Assembly: GCF_023897065.1 (NCBI RefSeq)
Contig: NZ_JAMHIV010000021.1
Location: forward strand, 124,001 to 188,000
Direction of reading: 5' to 3'
DNA from: Crossiella sp. SN42
GTDB lineage: Bacteria > Actinomycetota > Actinomycetes > Mycobacteriales > Pseudonocardiaceae
DNA: 64,000 bases
In this document: positions 17,607-26,155 of the stretch, one piece after another
How positions within the stretch are numbered: position 1 is the stretch's first letter
Layout: every line of letters starts with the position of its first letter
The notes under the pieces: generated by a model
What the model was told of the DNA's origin: nothing
What the model saw: the letters and a program-made list of their open reading frames with translations, nothing else
Database searches by the model: none
Translations under genes and position numbers: made by a program

Positions 17607-18284
17607 GTGGAACCCTCCGCCGACTCCCGCCAGGCCGCCGGTCAGGAATCCCTCGGCGCCCTGCTCGGGGGCCGTGGTGGCGCGGTCGACGCCACCCTGC
17701 CCCCGCTGGCCTTCGTGGTCGGCTGGCTGCTCGCCGACGAGTCGATCTGGATCGGTTCGGCGGTCGCGCTGGCCGTCGGCCTGGTCATCGCGACCTACCG
17801 GCTGGTCAAGGGCGACCGCCCGCGCGCGGTGCTGCTGGGCATGCTCGGCGTGTGCGCGGCCGCGCTGGTCGCCCTCTACACCGGCCGGGCCGCGGACTTC
17901 TTCCTGGTCCAGCTGCTCTCCAACGTGGCGAGCGCGCTGGCCTGGTCGGTCAGCATCGTGATCGGCTGGCCGCTGCTGGGCGTGGTGGTCGGCACCGCGC
18001 TCGGCCAGCGCACCCGCTGGCGCCGCGACCCGGACCTGCTGCGCGCCTACCGGCTGGCCAGCTGGGTCTGGGTCGGGCAGTACCTGGTGCGGATCGTGGT
18101 GTTCAGCTCGCTGTGGTGGATCAACGCGGTGGTCGCGCTCGGCGTGTCCAGGGTGGCGCTGAGCTGGCCGCTGGTGGCGCTGTGCGTGGCGGTCAGCGGC
18201 TGGGTGCTGTTCCGGGTGCTGCCGGGGGATCACCCCGGCATCCGGCATCCCCGGACGCCGGAGCAGACCGCTTCGATCCCCTGA
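17607..18284 (+). CDS. DUF3159 family integral membrane protein
   Basis: The 225-residue product has five or six hydrophobic helices and the DUF3159 pattern: an N-terminal LGALLGGRGGAVDATLPPL, VKGDRPRAVLLG in the first half, and a late RTRWRRDPDLLRAY before the final helices. The family is common in actinobacteria; the function is unknown. The GTG at 17607 has only a weak ribosome site. It is divergent from the ROK operon and lies upstream of, but is not obviously linked with, the ESX-type cassette. Confidence 0.8.
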   Translation: MEPSADSRQAAGQESLGALLGGRGGAVDATLPPLAFVVGWLLADESIWIGSAVALAVGLVIATYRLVKGDRPRAVLLGMLGVCAAALVALYTGRAADFFLVQLLSNVASALAWSVSIVIGWPLLGVVVGTALGQRTRWRRDPDLLRAYRLASWVWVGQYLVRIVVFSSLWWINAVVALGVSRVALSWPLVALCVAVSGWVLFRVLPGDHPGIRHPRTPEQTASIP

Positions 18285-18361
18285 TTGGTGCCCCGCCCCG
18301 TGGTAATTTGCCAGCGGGGACACGGCCCGTGCGCGACGGGTCACGGAGGGGAACAAAGGGG

Positions 18362-18751
18362 ATGGATCCGAGTAAGGACACCAGTGCGGCTGGTGGCTAC
18401 ATGTACGGCACCAGCAAGCCTGGTGACGGCCGGGCTGAGTTCAAGGTCAACAAAGACAACGTCCTGCAGGCCAGAGCGGCGATCCGGGGTGCGTTGCACA
18501 AGCACGGCGAGCAACTACGTGAGCATGTCCGGAACTTCCGCATGAAGCCGTGTGGAACGGACGTCGTCAGCACCGAGGTTGCCGAGGTCTGGAACTGGGT
18601 GCTAGATGAGGCACCGGACTCTGACCGTAACAAGATCTTGGATTATCTGAAGATGCTCAACGCACTGGTTGACAACCTCGAGAAGACAGCCAGGTTATAT
18701 GGCTATACCGATGAGGACATCGCCCGCGGCTTCCCAAGGAATACTGACTGA
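18362..18751 (+). CDS. Small hypothetical protein, first gene of an ESX-associated cassette
   Basis: The 129-residue product is soluble, charged and mostly helical (VLQARAAIRGALHKHGEQLR; ILDYLKMLNALVDNLEK). I recognise no named family, though size and helicity fit proteins found with PPE/WXG-like genes. A Gly-Tyr rich N-terminus (AAGGYMYGTSKPGDG) precedes the helices. A GGAGGGGAAC-type site precedes the ATG at 18362, and the stop overlaps the start of the lipoprotein gene (TGATG). Base composition is visibly less GC-rich than its neighbours, and Leu-112 uses the rare TTA codon (18695-18697), so translation may depend on the rare leucyl tRNA (bldA). Confidence 0.72.
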   Translation: MDPSKDTSAAGGYMYGTSKPGDGRAEFKVNKDNVLQARAAIRGALHKHGEQLREHVRNFRMKPCGTDVVSTEVAEVWNWVLDEAPDSDRNKILDYLKMLNALVDNLEKTARLYGYTDEDIARGFPRNTD

Positions 18752-19359
18752 TGCGCACTCGAACCTTGGTCACTCTGGCTGCAGCTGGCCTCCTGGCTTC
18801 TGGCTGTTCAACTGGTGGCAACACCCCTGGCGGCACCACTACACCCGCGGGGCTTGGCCTCACGACGACTACCACCACGTCAGTCGCCATCCCGAAGCGA
18901 CCGCGCGACCTAGCGGCCAACGGTATCCAGGCATGTGATGTGCTCACGCCTGAGCAGAAAGTCAAACTGAAGATAACTGACGCGAAGCCGGGCACTGGCG
19001 AACGAGCATCCACGGAGCCTTACTGTGCGTACTTCGTCGACCCGATCGGCAGCACGCTTCACTACGGTTTCAACGTTGCGCCGGTGTCCAACACCAGCCT
19101 GGAGTACTGGTTCCAGGGAGTGACGGCGACGGTCAAACTAATCGACGTTGCCGGCTTTCCGGCCGCCAGGGTCAGTTCGAAGAGCGGGACCGGCGGGACC
19201 GGCAATCAGTGCGGGATCAACATCGGGATTGCCGACGGCAAGACGCTCGGTGTGGAGGGCAGCCTGATCGAGGCGCCGTTCACTGAAGACCAGATGTGTG
19301 ACGAGACCGTCAAGGTGGCTGAGGCGGCGTTGGCCACGTTGATTCAGCACAACAAGTAG
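18751..19359 (+). CDS. DUF3558-family lipoprotein
   Basis: The 202-residue product has a lipoprotein signal (lipobox LASGC, Cys at 19), a Thr/Gly-rich linker, then a domain typical of DUF3558: ACDVLTPEQKVKL, PYCAYFVDP and a late CGINIGIADGKTLGV with paired Cys. It should be anchored on the outer face of the membrane. DUF3558 lipoproteins often sit next to EspG and PPE-like genes in Pseudonocardiaceae, as here. It overlaps the upstream gene by one base and precedes the PPE-like gene by 8 bases. Confidence 0.82.
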   Translation: MRTRTLVTLAAAGLLASGCSTGGNTPGGTTTPAGLGLTTTTTTSVAIPKRPRDLAANGIQACDVLTPEQKVKLKITDAKPGTGERASTEPYCAYFVDPIGSTLHYGFNVAPVSNTSLEYWFQGVTATVKLIDVAGFPAARVSSKSGTGGTGNQCGINIGIADGKTLGVEGSLIEAPFTEDQMCDETVKVAEAALATLIQHNK

Positions 19360-19367
19360 GGGGAGCC

Positions 19368-20579
19368 GTGTCCAAGCCGAGGGTGGGGCACCGCAACTGG
19401 GACCAGATGACGGTCGAGGAAGCGAAGAAGATCGCTGAGCAGCTCAAGAACGGGCCCGGCATCGGCGGGGTGCAGCAGACGCATCGGGCGCTGACCAACG
19501 CTGGGACTGCGCTCAAGGAGCTGGACTTCGACATCCGGATCGCGTTGCAGAAGATCGGGATCGCCTGGAGTGGCGGTGCCGCGGAACTGGCCACCGCGGT
19601 GATGGACCGGATGGGCAAGGTCAGTGCGGATGCGGGCAACCGGTCGCAGGCGTCCGGGGCGAGTGTGCAGAACCAGGGGCAGAACTGGGCGGACACCAAG
19701 AACAAGGCGCCCAGCGGCGACGATCTCACCAACAAGGCCACCGAGAACTGGTTCGAGCGCAACGTCACCCGGCCGCTCGGCTTCGACACCGACGTCACCG
19801 CCAGGGAAGCGCAGATCAAGGAGAAGCTCAAGCAGTTCGGTGAGGCCATGCGCTCCTACGAGAACGGCTCGCGGGACCGGGCCGACACCGGGCATCGGCC
19901 ATTGCCGGAGATGCCGGTGCTGACCGCCGCCGCGCCGGACGCGCCGCCCCCGCCGCCACCGCCGATCAACCCGGGCATCCGCGACCCCAAGCGGCCTGGG
20001 GGCCGTGGTGGCGCGCAGGGGCAGGGCAATCGGACTCAGCCGGGTGGGCAGCCCCCCGGAGGGCAGGGGCAGCTTCCGCCCGGTGTCAGCCCGCCGCCAA
20101 CTGCTCCGCCGGGGCAGAACCCCGGTCCGATCGACGGCACCCCTCCGGTCTGGGACATCCCGGGTCCGCCGCCGGTGACGCAGCCGGGGCCACAGCCGCC
20201 GGTGATCTCCCCGCCGGGCCAGGGTCCTGGTCCGGTTTCCGGGCCGCCTGCCGGCATTGTGTTCGCTCCTGGTGGCCAGGGCGGGACTGGTGGTTCTGGT
20301 GGTGCGACCGTGGGTGGTCCTGGGGGCCGGGCTCCCGGAGCAGGAGCTCTCGGTGCTGGAGGCAGTGCGGGTATCGGTTCTGGTGCTGCGGCCGGCGGCC
20401 GAGTTGCGGTTAGTGGGCAGCGGCCGGGGTCGCCGGGGTCGCTGTTGCAGCCCGCGGCGCCGACTGGTGGCGCGGCACGGGGCGAGGAGGACAAGGAACA
20501 CAGCCGGAAGTTCTGGCAGCCCTCCGACGAGCCGTTCGCTGATGATCGATCGGTCGCGCCGCCGGTGATCGGGGAGTAG
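19368..20579 (+). CDS. PPE/WXG100-like ESX substrate with Pro/Gly-rich C-terminus
   Basis: The 403-residue product has a helical N-terminal half (about residues 1-170) with features of PPE/WXG proteins: MTVEEAKKIAEQLKNGPG, a central IGIAWSGGAAELA turn equivalent to WxG, and a YENGSRDRAD tail. Residues from about 185 are low complexity: a PPPPPPP run, then Gly/Pro/Gln repeats and an Ala/Gly stretch. Such proteins leave through type VII (ESX) systems as heterodimers. The GTG start has GGGGGAG 4 bases upstream. The adjacent EspG supports ESX dependence, but no EccB-E or MycP gene is in the window. Confidence 0.78.
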   Translation: MSKPRVGHRNWDQMTVEEAKKIAEQLKNGPGIGGVQQTHRALTNAGTALKELDFDIRIALQKIGIAWSGGAAELATAVMDRMGKVSADAGNRSQASGASVQNQGQNWADTKNKAPSGDDLTNKATENWFERNVTRPLGFDTDVTAREAQIKEKLKQFGEAMRSYENGSRDRADTGHRPLPEMPVLTAAAPDAPPPPPPPINPGIRDPKRPGGRGGAQGQGNRTQPGGQPPGGQGQLPPGVSPPPTAPPGQNPGPIDGTPPVWDIPGPPPVTQPGPQPPVISPPGQGPGPVSGPPAGIVFAPGGQGGTGGSGGATVGGPGGRAPGAGALGAGGSAGIGSGAAAGGRVAVSGQRPGSPGSLLQPAAPTGGAARGEEDKEHSRKFWQPSDEPFADDRSVAPPVIGE

Positions 20580-20603
20580 AGCACCTCTTTGTCGCACAAC
20601 ACA

Positions 20604-21362
20604 ATGCAGTGGACCGAACTGTCCACGGTGGAGTTCGCGCTGCTCTGGGACGCGGAACGGCTCGGCGAGCGGCATCTCGTGCTAGACGTGCCGGGACTCG
20701 GGATCGACCCTGAACAGAGCAGCAGGCGCGCCCGTCAAGCATGGCAGACGCTGGAGCGGCGGGGCCTGGCCCGGCGGGAACGGGCTGCCGACGAACTGGC
20801 GGACACACTGGGGTTGCTCGCCTATCACCGCAAGGCGGTGGACGGCCGGATCTGGGCGCCGCAACAGCACACCCGGTGCCTGGCCACGGCTCGCGGCGAG
20901 GCGGGCGCGCTCGCGGTGTGGCGTGATGACACCGTGTGGTTGAGCCGGATCCGGGGAACGGCGCTCGCTGAAGTTGCGGTGCTGGTCGCCGGTGAGCTGC
21001 GACCAGGCACTGGCCGGGCGGTCAGCGTACGGCGCTCGGTGCTGCACGAGGCGGATGCCGCCGCGCCGGCGGATGAGCTGGCGTTCGCCGAGCGGCTGGC
21101 CTCGGGCGGGCTGCGCCGGGACGACGCTCGCGTGCTGGCGACCATGCTCAACGGTGTCACCGCGCACGGTCAGTTCGGCGCCGAGGTGCGGCCGGACGGT
21201 GGTGCGCGGGTCCGGGCGGACCGGATCGTCGCGTTTCACAGCACCGCCGCCGGCTACTACCTGCGCAATCCGGAGCAGGAATGGACGACGGTCGCGCCTG
21301 CTGACAACCGGCTGCTCAGCGACTATCTGCGCCGACTGCTAGCTGGGCTGGAGCCGCGCTGA
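20604..21362 (+). CDS. EspG-family ESX chaperone
   Basis: The 252-residue product matches the EspG pattern: an N-terminal LSTVEFALLWDAERLGERHLVL, a winged middle part, late FHSTAAGYYLR and a C-terminal LSDYLRRLLAGL helix. EspG proteins bind PPE-type substrates in the cytosol and keep them soluble for ESX export; the gene just upstream is the probable client. The ATG at 20604 is preferred over a TTG at 20589, since EspG proteins usually begin a few residues before this strand. No good ribosome site is seen for either, so it may be coupled to the upstream gene, 24 bases away. Confidence 0.8.
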   Translation: MQWTELSTVEFALLWDAERLGERHLVLDVPGLGIDPEQSSRRARQAWQTLERRGLARRERAADELADTLGLLAYHRKAVDGRIWAPQQHTRCLATARGEAGALAVWRDDTVWLSRIRGTALAEVAVLVAGELRPGTGRAVSVRRSVLHEADAAAPADELAFAERLASGGLRRDDARVLATMLNGVTAHGQFGAEVRPDGGARVRADRIVAFHSTAAGYYLRNPEQEWTTVAPADNRLLSDYLRRLLAGLEPR

Positions 21363-21368
21363 TCGTGC

Positions 21369-22328
21369 TCACGACCCGCTGAGCTTGCGGTGCAACGCTT
21401 GGGCCTGCTCGTCGGTGACCGAGTCCAGCGCGGCCAGCCAGGCCGCCCCGGTGGTGCCGTCCGCGGCCACCCGCACCGGCCCGCCCGCGCGGCTGGTCAG
21501 CTCGGCGCGCACCCGGTCGCCGACCGGGGTGGCCGCGGTGACCAGGCTGCCGGTGAGCACCACCGGGCTGGTGTCGCCGGGGTTCCTGGTGGCCAGTGCG
21601 GTCTCGGTGAGGTGCGCCGCGCCGCGCTCGACGATGTCGGCCGCCGCCTCATCGGTGGCCGCGTGCGCGCTGACCAGCGGGGCGAACCCGGCCAGCCGGA
21701 TCGGTGACTCGGCGTTCACCGCGGTGATCAGTGTCCGGCGGGCCTGCACCTGGTCCGGGTCGGGCGCGAGGCCGGCGTGTGCGAAGACCGCGGTGCCCAG
21801 GGTGCCCAGCTCGGTCCCGGCCTCCACCCGGCGCAGGGTGGCCCGGACCGCCTCCCGGCCCAGCCAGTAGGCCGAGCCCTCATCGCCCAGCAGCCAGCCG
21901 AAGCCGCCCGCGGTGGCCACCATCCGGTGCCCGGAGATGCGGGCCGCGATCGAGCCGGTGCCCGCGACCAGCACGGTGCCCTCGCCGGTGGCCGCGGCGG
22001 TGGCGAAGGCCGCCTCGCAGTCGGCGACCACCTTGATCGGGCAGGTCAGGCCGGTGGCGCGGAGGGCGGCCTCGAACAGCGTGCGGACCGAGGGGTCGGC
22101 CATCTTGGCCGCCCCGGCGATGCCCAGCACCAGCGCGCCGACCCCGGCCGGGTCGCTGCCGCCGAGGGCCTGGCCGACCGCCTGGGCCACCCTGGCCGCG
22201 GCCACCCCCGGCGGGTGCGCGTTCGGGTTGCCGCCCTCGGCCCGGCCGGTGCCCAGGCGGGCGCCGGCGTCGGAGATCAACAGGGCCCGGGTGGTGGTCG
22301 CGCCGGTGTCCACGCCGAGGAAGTTCAT
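21369..22328 (-). CDS. N-acetylglucosamine kinase-like protein (BadF/BadG/BcrA/BcrD family)
   Basis: The 319-residue product is an ASKHA kinase: GVDTGATTTRALL at residues 4-16 (phosphate-1), AGTGSIAARISG near 123 and GGFGWLLGDEGSAYWLG near 140-156, close to the eukaryotic and bacterial GlcNAc kinase pattern. It probably phosphorylates GlcNAc (or glucosamine) at O6, feeding nagA at 35729. It is transcribed away from a HAD phosphatase and its stop lies 7 bases from the EspG stop. No DasR-type site is seen upstream, unlike nagA; an imperfect inverted repeat is present instead. Confidence 0.8.
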   Translation of the reverse strand: MNFLGVDTGATTTRALLISDAGARLGTGRAEGGNPNAHPPGVAAARVAQAVGQALGGSDPAGVGALVLGIAGAAKMADPSVRTLFEAALRATGLTCPIKVVADCEAAFATAAATGEGTVLVAGTGSIAARISGHRMVATAGGFGWLLGDEGSAYWLGREAVRATLRRVEAGTELGTLGTAVFAHAGLAPDPDQVQARRTLITAVNAESPIRLAGFAPLVSAHAATDEAAADIVERGAAHLTETALATRNPGDTSPVVLTGSLVTAATPVGDRVRAELTSRAGGPVRVAADGTTGAAWLAALDSVTDEQAQALHRKLSGS

Positions 22329-22369
22329 CGTCACCCGCTCAGATTGATGGCTGGAGTTGTAGATAGTTT

Positions 22370-22391
22370 TCCGGTTGAGTGGCAAACTGGA
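22370..22391. promoter_or_regulatory. Imperfect inverted repeat in the kinase/phosphatase divergent promoter
   Basis: TCCGGTT (22370-22376) and AACTGGA (22385-22391) form an inverted repeat with one mismatch, flanked further out by TTGT and ACAA. It could be a shared operator. Confidence 0.35.
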
Positions 22392-22437
22392 CAACAATTA
22401 ACTGAAAAATTCCTGGGGAGGAACAGGGGGCGGCGCC

Positions 22438-23049
22438 GTGTTCCATCTGGACGTGCCACCACTACTACCGGGGCACCGGAGCTTCGACGCGTTGGTCTTC
22501 GATCTCGACGGCACGCTGGTCGACTCGCACGCGGTGCACCGGGCCGCGCTGCGTGAGGTGTTCGCCAGGCACGGGTTGAGTGTGCCCGCCGCGGCCGGTG
22601 AACCGGAGGGGATCGCGTTCACCGACTGGGCGGCGCGGCTGGTCGCCCGCGGTTTCCTGCCCAAGGACCTGCCCGTGCGCGAGCTCCAGCAGGAGTGCCA
22701 GCGCGCGGTGCTCACCCGGCTGGCCGAGGTGCGCGAGGTGCCCAGGGTGGTCGCGATGGCCCGCTGGGCGCAGGGCCGGGTGCCGACCGCGGTGACCACC
22801 AGCTGCAGCCGGGGCACCGCGCAGGCCATCCTGCTGGCCACCGGGCTGCGCGGGCTGTTCGACGTGCTGATCACCCGCGAGCAGGTCATGCGCGGCAAAC
22901 CGGCCCCCGACCTGTTCCTGCTGGCCGCCACCGTGCTCGGCGCGGTGCCCGCCCGCTGCCTGGTGTTCGAGGACACCGAGAGCGGGCTGTACGCGGCCGG
23001 GCGGGCCGGCATGCCCGCGGTGGACATCCGACCGCACCGCTCACGCTGA
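22438..23049 (+). CDS. HAD-superfamily sugar phosphatase or phosphoglucomutase-like protein
   Basis: The 203-residue product has the four HAD motifs: FDLDGTLVDSH (nucleophile Asp near residue 22), the Thr/Ser of TAVTTSCSRG, the Lys of MRGKPAPD, and VFEDTESGL. The cap insertion after motif I places it in the subfamily IA group with beta-phosphoglucomutases and hexitol or sugar phosphatases. The GTG at 22438 has GGGAGGAAC upstream. It is divergent from the GlcNAc-kinase-like gene, so dephosphorylation or mutation of a sugar phosphate in the same metabolism is plausible. Its 3' end overlaps the end of the convergent subtilase gene by 9 bp. Confidence 0.82.
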   Translation: MFHLDVPPLLPGHRSFDALVFDLDGTLVDSHAVHRAALREVFARHGLSVPAAAGEPEGIAFTDWAARLVARGFLPKDLPVRELQQECQRAVLTRLAEVREVPRVVAMARWAQGRVPTAVTTSCSRGTAQAILLATGLRGLFDVLITREQVMRGKPAPDLFLLAATVLGAVPARCLVFEDTESGLYAAGRAGMPAVDIRPHRSR

Positions 23050-26037
23050 CCCCAGCACCTGCGCGCGCCCGCCACCGGCGTTGTGGTGGTGCAGCACCAG
23101 CAGTTCGGGCCACCCGACGGTGTGCTGCTGCAACAGGAGGCTGTTGCCCGGCTGGGCCGCGTAGACCAGCGCCGGTGTGCCGGAGCCCTTGGTGAACACC
23201 CTGGGGTGCAAGGGATCGAAGGCCATGGGGGTGCTGATCCGGCCCTCGCCCCACGGGCCCTGGATGCCCGCGGTGTAGGTCAGCGGCGCGGAGTTCGCCT
23301 CCGGCGCGATGTTCAGCGCGAGCAGGGACACCGGCAGCACCAGCACATCGCTGTCGTAGAGGTTGGCGTCGGTGTCGCCGCCGAGCCCGTTGAGCGGCTG
23401 CACGTCCACGGTCACCGGGCCTTCCGGCACGGTCAGGTCGTCGGTGCGGGCCACCAGCAGGTCGGTGCCGGGCACCCTGGTCGCGATCACCCGGAACTCG
23501 GGCTTGTCGTCGCCGGTGGTGCTGATCTCCACGTACGGCGTGACCCTGGCGCCGAGCAGCGTCCACTCCCGCTTGGCGGCCAGGCCGAAGCCGAGCAGGC
23601 CGCGGGCGCCTTCCAGCGGGGCGGTGGAGGTCGCGCCCACGTGCCGCAGCTCGCCGCTGGAACTGCCGTGCAGCTCGAACACGCTCGCCAGGGACCGGTA
23701 GCCGAGGCTGCCCGCGCCCTGGTTCAGGCCCTCGCCGGTGAACCGCAGCAGCCGCCGCCCCGAGCTGCGCACCAGCTCGATCCCGGTGCGCGCCACCGGT
23801 TTTGGCGCGGCGTGCACCGGAACGCGCAGCGCGGGGCCGGTGTCCGGGGTGAGCAGCAGGCGGCCGGAGACATCGGGCAGGAACTGCCGGGGCAGGTCCT
23901 CCTGGGTGGCGGCCACGGTGGGATCGGGGTTGCGCCGCAACACCTTTGGCTCCACGTCCAGGGTGACGGTGACCTGCGCCGCGCCGCCCGCCGGGACATT
24001 GACCTGCGCGGGCTCGACCCTGATCCGCGCGCCGGGCATGGTGGTGGCCGCCGCGTAGCCGGTACGCACCGTGCGCGCGCCGCCCTTGCTGCGGATGACC
24101 ACCTTGCGGGACAACGAGATCGGCTGCTCCGCGGGCACCGTGCCGAAGGAGACGCTGACCGACTCCGGCGCGTCCGCGGCGTAGGCGAGCAGCTCGGTCT
24201 CCAGCGCGGCCATCGCCTGCACCCGGCCCGCGCCCACCCGCCGCGGACCGGCCACCGCGTTGCCCTGCCGGAGGTCCGCGCCCGCGGTGTTCATCAGCGC
24301 GGCCTTGAGCTCGGCCGGGGTGAAGTCCGGCCGCCGCTGCCGCAGCAGCGCGGCCAGTCCGGCCACGTGCGGCGCGGACATCGAGGTGCCGGTCTGCACG
24401 GACACCCCGTCACCGGTGCCGCTGGCCGCGGAGGCGATGGTCTCGCCCGGCGCGGCCAGATCCGGCTTCACCGAGGGGAAGTGCACGCCGCGGGCGGAGG
24501 TCGGGCTGATCGTGTCGGTCAGCTCCGGCCTGCGCGCGGGCACCGCGTTGCGGCCCTCGGCGGTCAGCCGCACCCGCAGCGTGCCGGCCCGCGCGGCCTC
24601 GGCCAGGCCCGCGCCGCCGGTCGCGGTGAACTGGAACACCGGCAGCTCCGGCACCCCGTTGATGCCCACGCTGAAGTCGTCCACAGTGGACGAAAGCAGC
24701 ACCCCGGCGGCCCCGGCCAGCTGCGCCCAGGTGGCCCTCGGCGCGGAGCCGCAGGCGCGGCGGGTGTCCTCCTCCGCCCAGTCCAGCCAGACCAGCTTGT
24801 CCCTGGCCGCCGTGGCCTCGTCGGCGGAGTACTCGCGGCAGCCGTCGGCGTTGCCGGGCAGGGTGACCACCGGGCGGTCCAGGTTGAGCCGGTGGTAGTC
24901 GGCGTAGGCCACGCTGAACTGGCCGATCCGTTGTCCGGCAACGGGTTGCGGGGCCAGCACGGTGGCCGCGTCGCGCAGCAGGTAGGCGTCCCTGCTGTTG
25001 GCCACGGTGAGCGCGGCCGGGGTGTTGCCGGGGGAGCCGCTGACCCCGTACAGGTCGCCGCCGTTGCCCGCCGAGGCGACCACCAGCGTGCCTGCCGCGG
25101 TCAGCTTGCGCACGAACAGCGCCTCCGGGCTGTCCGGATCGCCGAAGTCGCTGCCCAGGGACAGGTTCACCACGTCCAGCCGGTCCGAGGGGTCGCCGTC
25201 GCCGTCCGGGTCCAGCGCCCGGTCCAGGGCCGCGGTGACCAGCTCGGTGCCGCCGGTGCAGCCGAAGACCTTGATCGCGTACAGCTTCGCCCGCGGCGCC
25301 GCGCCCGGCCCGATCCGCAGGTCGGCCACGTCCGCCGCGGCCGGGTCGGTGACCGGGCTGCCGTCCTTGCGCACGCCGAACCCGGCCGCGCTGCCCGCCA
25401 CGTGCGTGCCGTGCCCGCCGCAGGACATCGGGTCCGCGTCCGGCTTCGGCGGGATGCCGCGCACCGGGTCGTAGGCGTCCCCGGCCAGGTCGGTGCCGCC
25501 GATGACCTTGGCGGTGGGGAACCGGCCGGGGCCGCCGAAGTCGGCGTGCCGGTAGTCGATGCCGTCGTCCACGATGCCGATCCGCACGCCCTCGCCGAGC
25601 ACGCCCAGCCGCTGCCAGGCGGTGACCGCGCCGGTCAGCGGCCCGGTGCCGGCGTTGGCGCGGAAGTGCCGGGTGGCCGGGCGCACCGAGCGCACCGCGG
25701 CGTCCTGCGCCAACTCGCGCAGCGCGGCCGCCTCCGCGCGGACCAGCAGTCCGGCCACCGCGGTGGTCCGGTGCAGCAGCCTGGCCCGGTTGTCCCTGGT
25801 CCGCAGCTTGGTGACCAGGTCCTCGCCGCCGCGCGCGCCGGTCAGCTCCAGGAAGGCGGTGACCGGACCGGACTTGCCCGCTAGCGTGGTGTCCGGTCCC
25901 ATGTCTGGTAGCGCTCCCAGCCGAGGCCCGCCCAGGCCAGGGGCCAGCAGCGGCTCCGAGAGCGCCCCCGCGGGCACGGCACCGCCGGCGCAGAGCAGCG
26001 CGGCGAGGCTGAGTAGGGCAAGACTGCGCTTATTCAT
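23041..26037 (-). CDS. Secreted subtilisin-like serine protease (S8), about 1000 residues
   Basis: The 998-residue preproprotein begins with a Sec signal peptide (MNKRSLALLSLAALLCAGG) and a propeptide ending near residue 130. The catalytic triad is clear: Asp in GIVDDGIDY near 157, His in GGHGTHVAGS near 210, oxyanion Asn in ASAGNGG near 324 and Ser in GTSMSAPHVAG near 552. A PA-type insertion lies between Asn and Ser (about 380-490), and some 400 residues of beta-rich C-terminal domains follow. Lactocepin and C5a-peptidase type enzymes share this layout. The ATG at 26037 gives a normal signal. It probably degrades extracellular protein; no inhibitor or immunity gene is adjacent. Confidence 0.87.
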   Translation of the reverse strand: MNKRSLALLSLAALLCAGGAVPAGALSEPLLAPGLGGPRLGALPDMGPDTTLAGKSGPVTAFLELTGARGGEDLVTKLRTRDNRARLLHRTTAVAGLLVRAEAAALRELAQDAAVRSVRPATRHFRANAGTGPLTGAVTAWQRLGVLGEGVRIGIVDDGIDYRHADFGGPGRFPTAKVIGGTDLAGDAYDPVRGIPPKPDADPMSCGGHGTHVAGSAAGFGVRKDGSPVTDPAAADVADLRIGPGAAPRAKLYAIKVFGCTGGTELVTAALDRALDPDGDGDPSDRLDVVNLSLGSDFGDPDSPEALFVRKLTAAGTLVVASAGNGGDLYGVSGSPGNTPAALTVANSRDAYLLRDAATVLAPQPVAGQRIGQFSVAYADYHRLNLDRPVVTLPGNADGCREYSADEATAARDKLVWLDWAEEDTRRACGSAPRATWAQLAGAAGVLLSSTVDDFSVGINGVPELPVFQFTATGGAGLAEAARAGTLRVRLTAEGRNAVPARRPELTDTISPTSARGVHFPSVKPDLAAPGETIASAASGTGDGVSVQTGTSMSAPHVAGLAALLRQRRPDFTPAELKAALMNTAGADLRQGNAVAGPRRVGAGRVQAMAALETELLAYAADAPESVSVSFGTVPAEQPISLSRKVVIRSKGGARTVRTGYAAATTMPGARIRVEPAQVNVPAGGAAQVTVTLDVEPKVLRRNPDPTVAATQEDLPRQFLPDVSGRLLLTPDTGPALRVPVHAAPKPVARTGIELVRSSGRRLLRFTGEGLNQGAGSLGYRSLASVFELHGSSSGELRHVGATSTAPLEGARGLLGFGLAAKREWTLLGARVTPYVEISTTGDDKPEFRVIATRVPGTDLLVARTDDLTVPEGPVTVDVQPLNGLGGDTDANLYDSDVLVLPVSLLALNIAPEANSAPLTYTAGIQGPWGEGRISTPMAFDPLHPRVFTKGSGTPALVYAAQPGNSLLLQQHTVGWPELLVLHHHNAGGGRAQVLGSA
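24679..24691. repeat. Iterated palindrome GTCCACAGTGGAC (copy in subtilase gene)
   Basis: Perfect 6 bp arms around one A, inside the coding region; one of six copies of this motif in the window. Confidence 0.6.
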
Positions 26038-26084
26038 CCGAGGTGTTCACCGTTCAATTGCTGCTTGGTGGCCATTGGGGCTAG

Positions 26085-26119
26085 ACATCGGGTCGGCTAA
26101 GGCGATATACATCGGATGT
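26085..26119. promoter_or_regulatory. Candidate GntR operator of the L-fucose operon
   Basis: A perfect palindrome ACATCGGATGT (26109-26119) lies 37 bases before the first fucose gene, with a partial copy ACATCGGGTC (26085-26094) 24 bases upstream. A 10-of-11 match (ACCTCGGATGT) is in the promoter of the linked GntR gene at 35523-35533. Confidence 0.55.
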
Positions 26120-26155
26120 CTGGGGATGGCTCCGGAGACGACGAGGAGTGACACC

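Noticed and set aside
19910-20410. Repetitive DNA considered as a CRISPR or tandem repeat array
   Set aside because: It is the Pro/Gly-rich coding tail of the PPE-like protein; the units are irregular and in frame.
23083-25884. Plus-strand open frame of 933 codons opposite the subtilase
   Set aside because: Antisense shadow with His/Gln/Arg-rich low complexity; the minus strand has the full protease triad.
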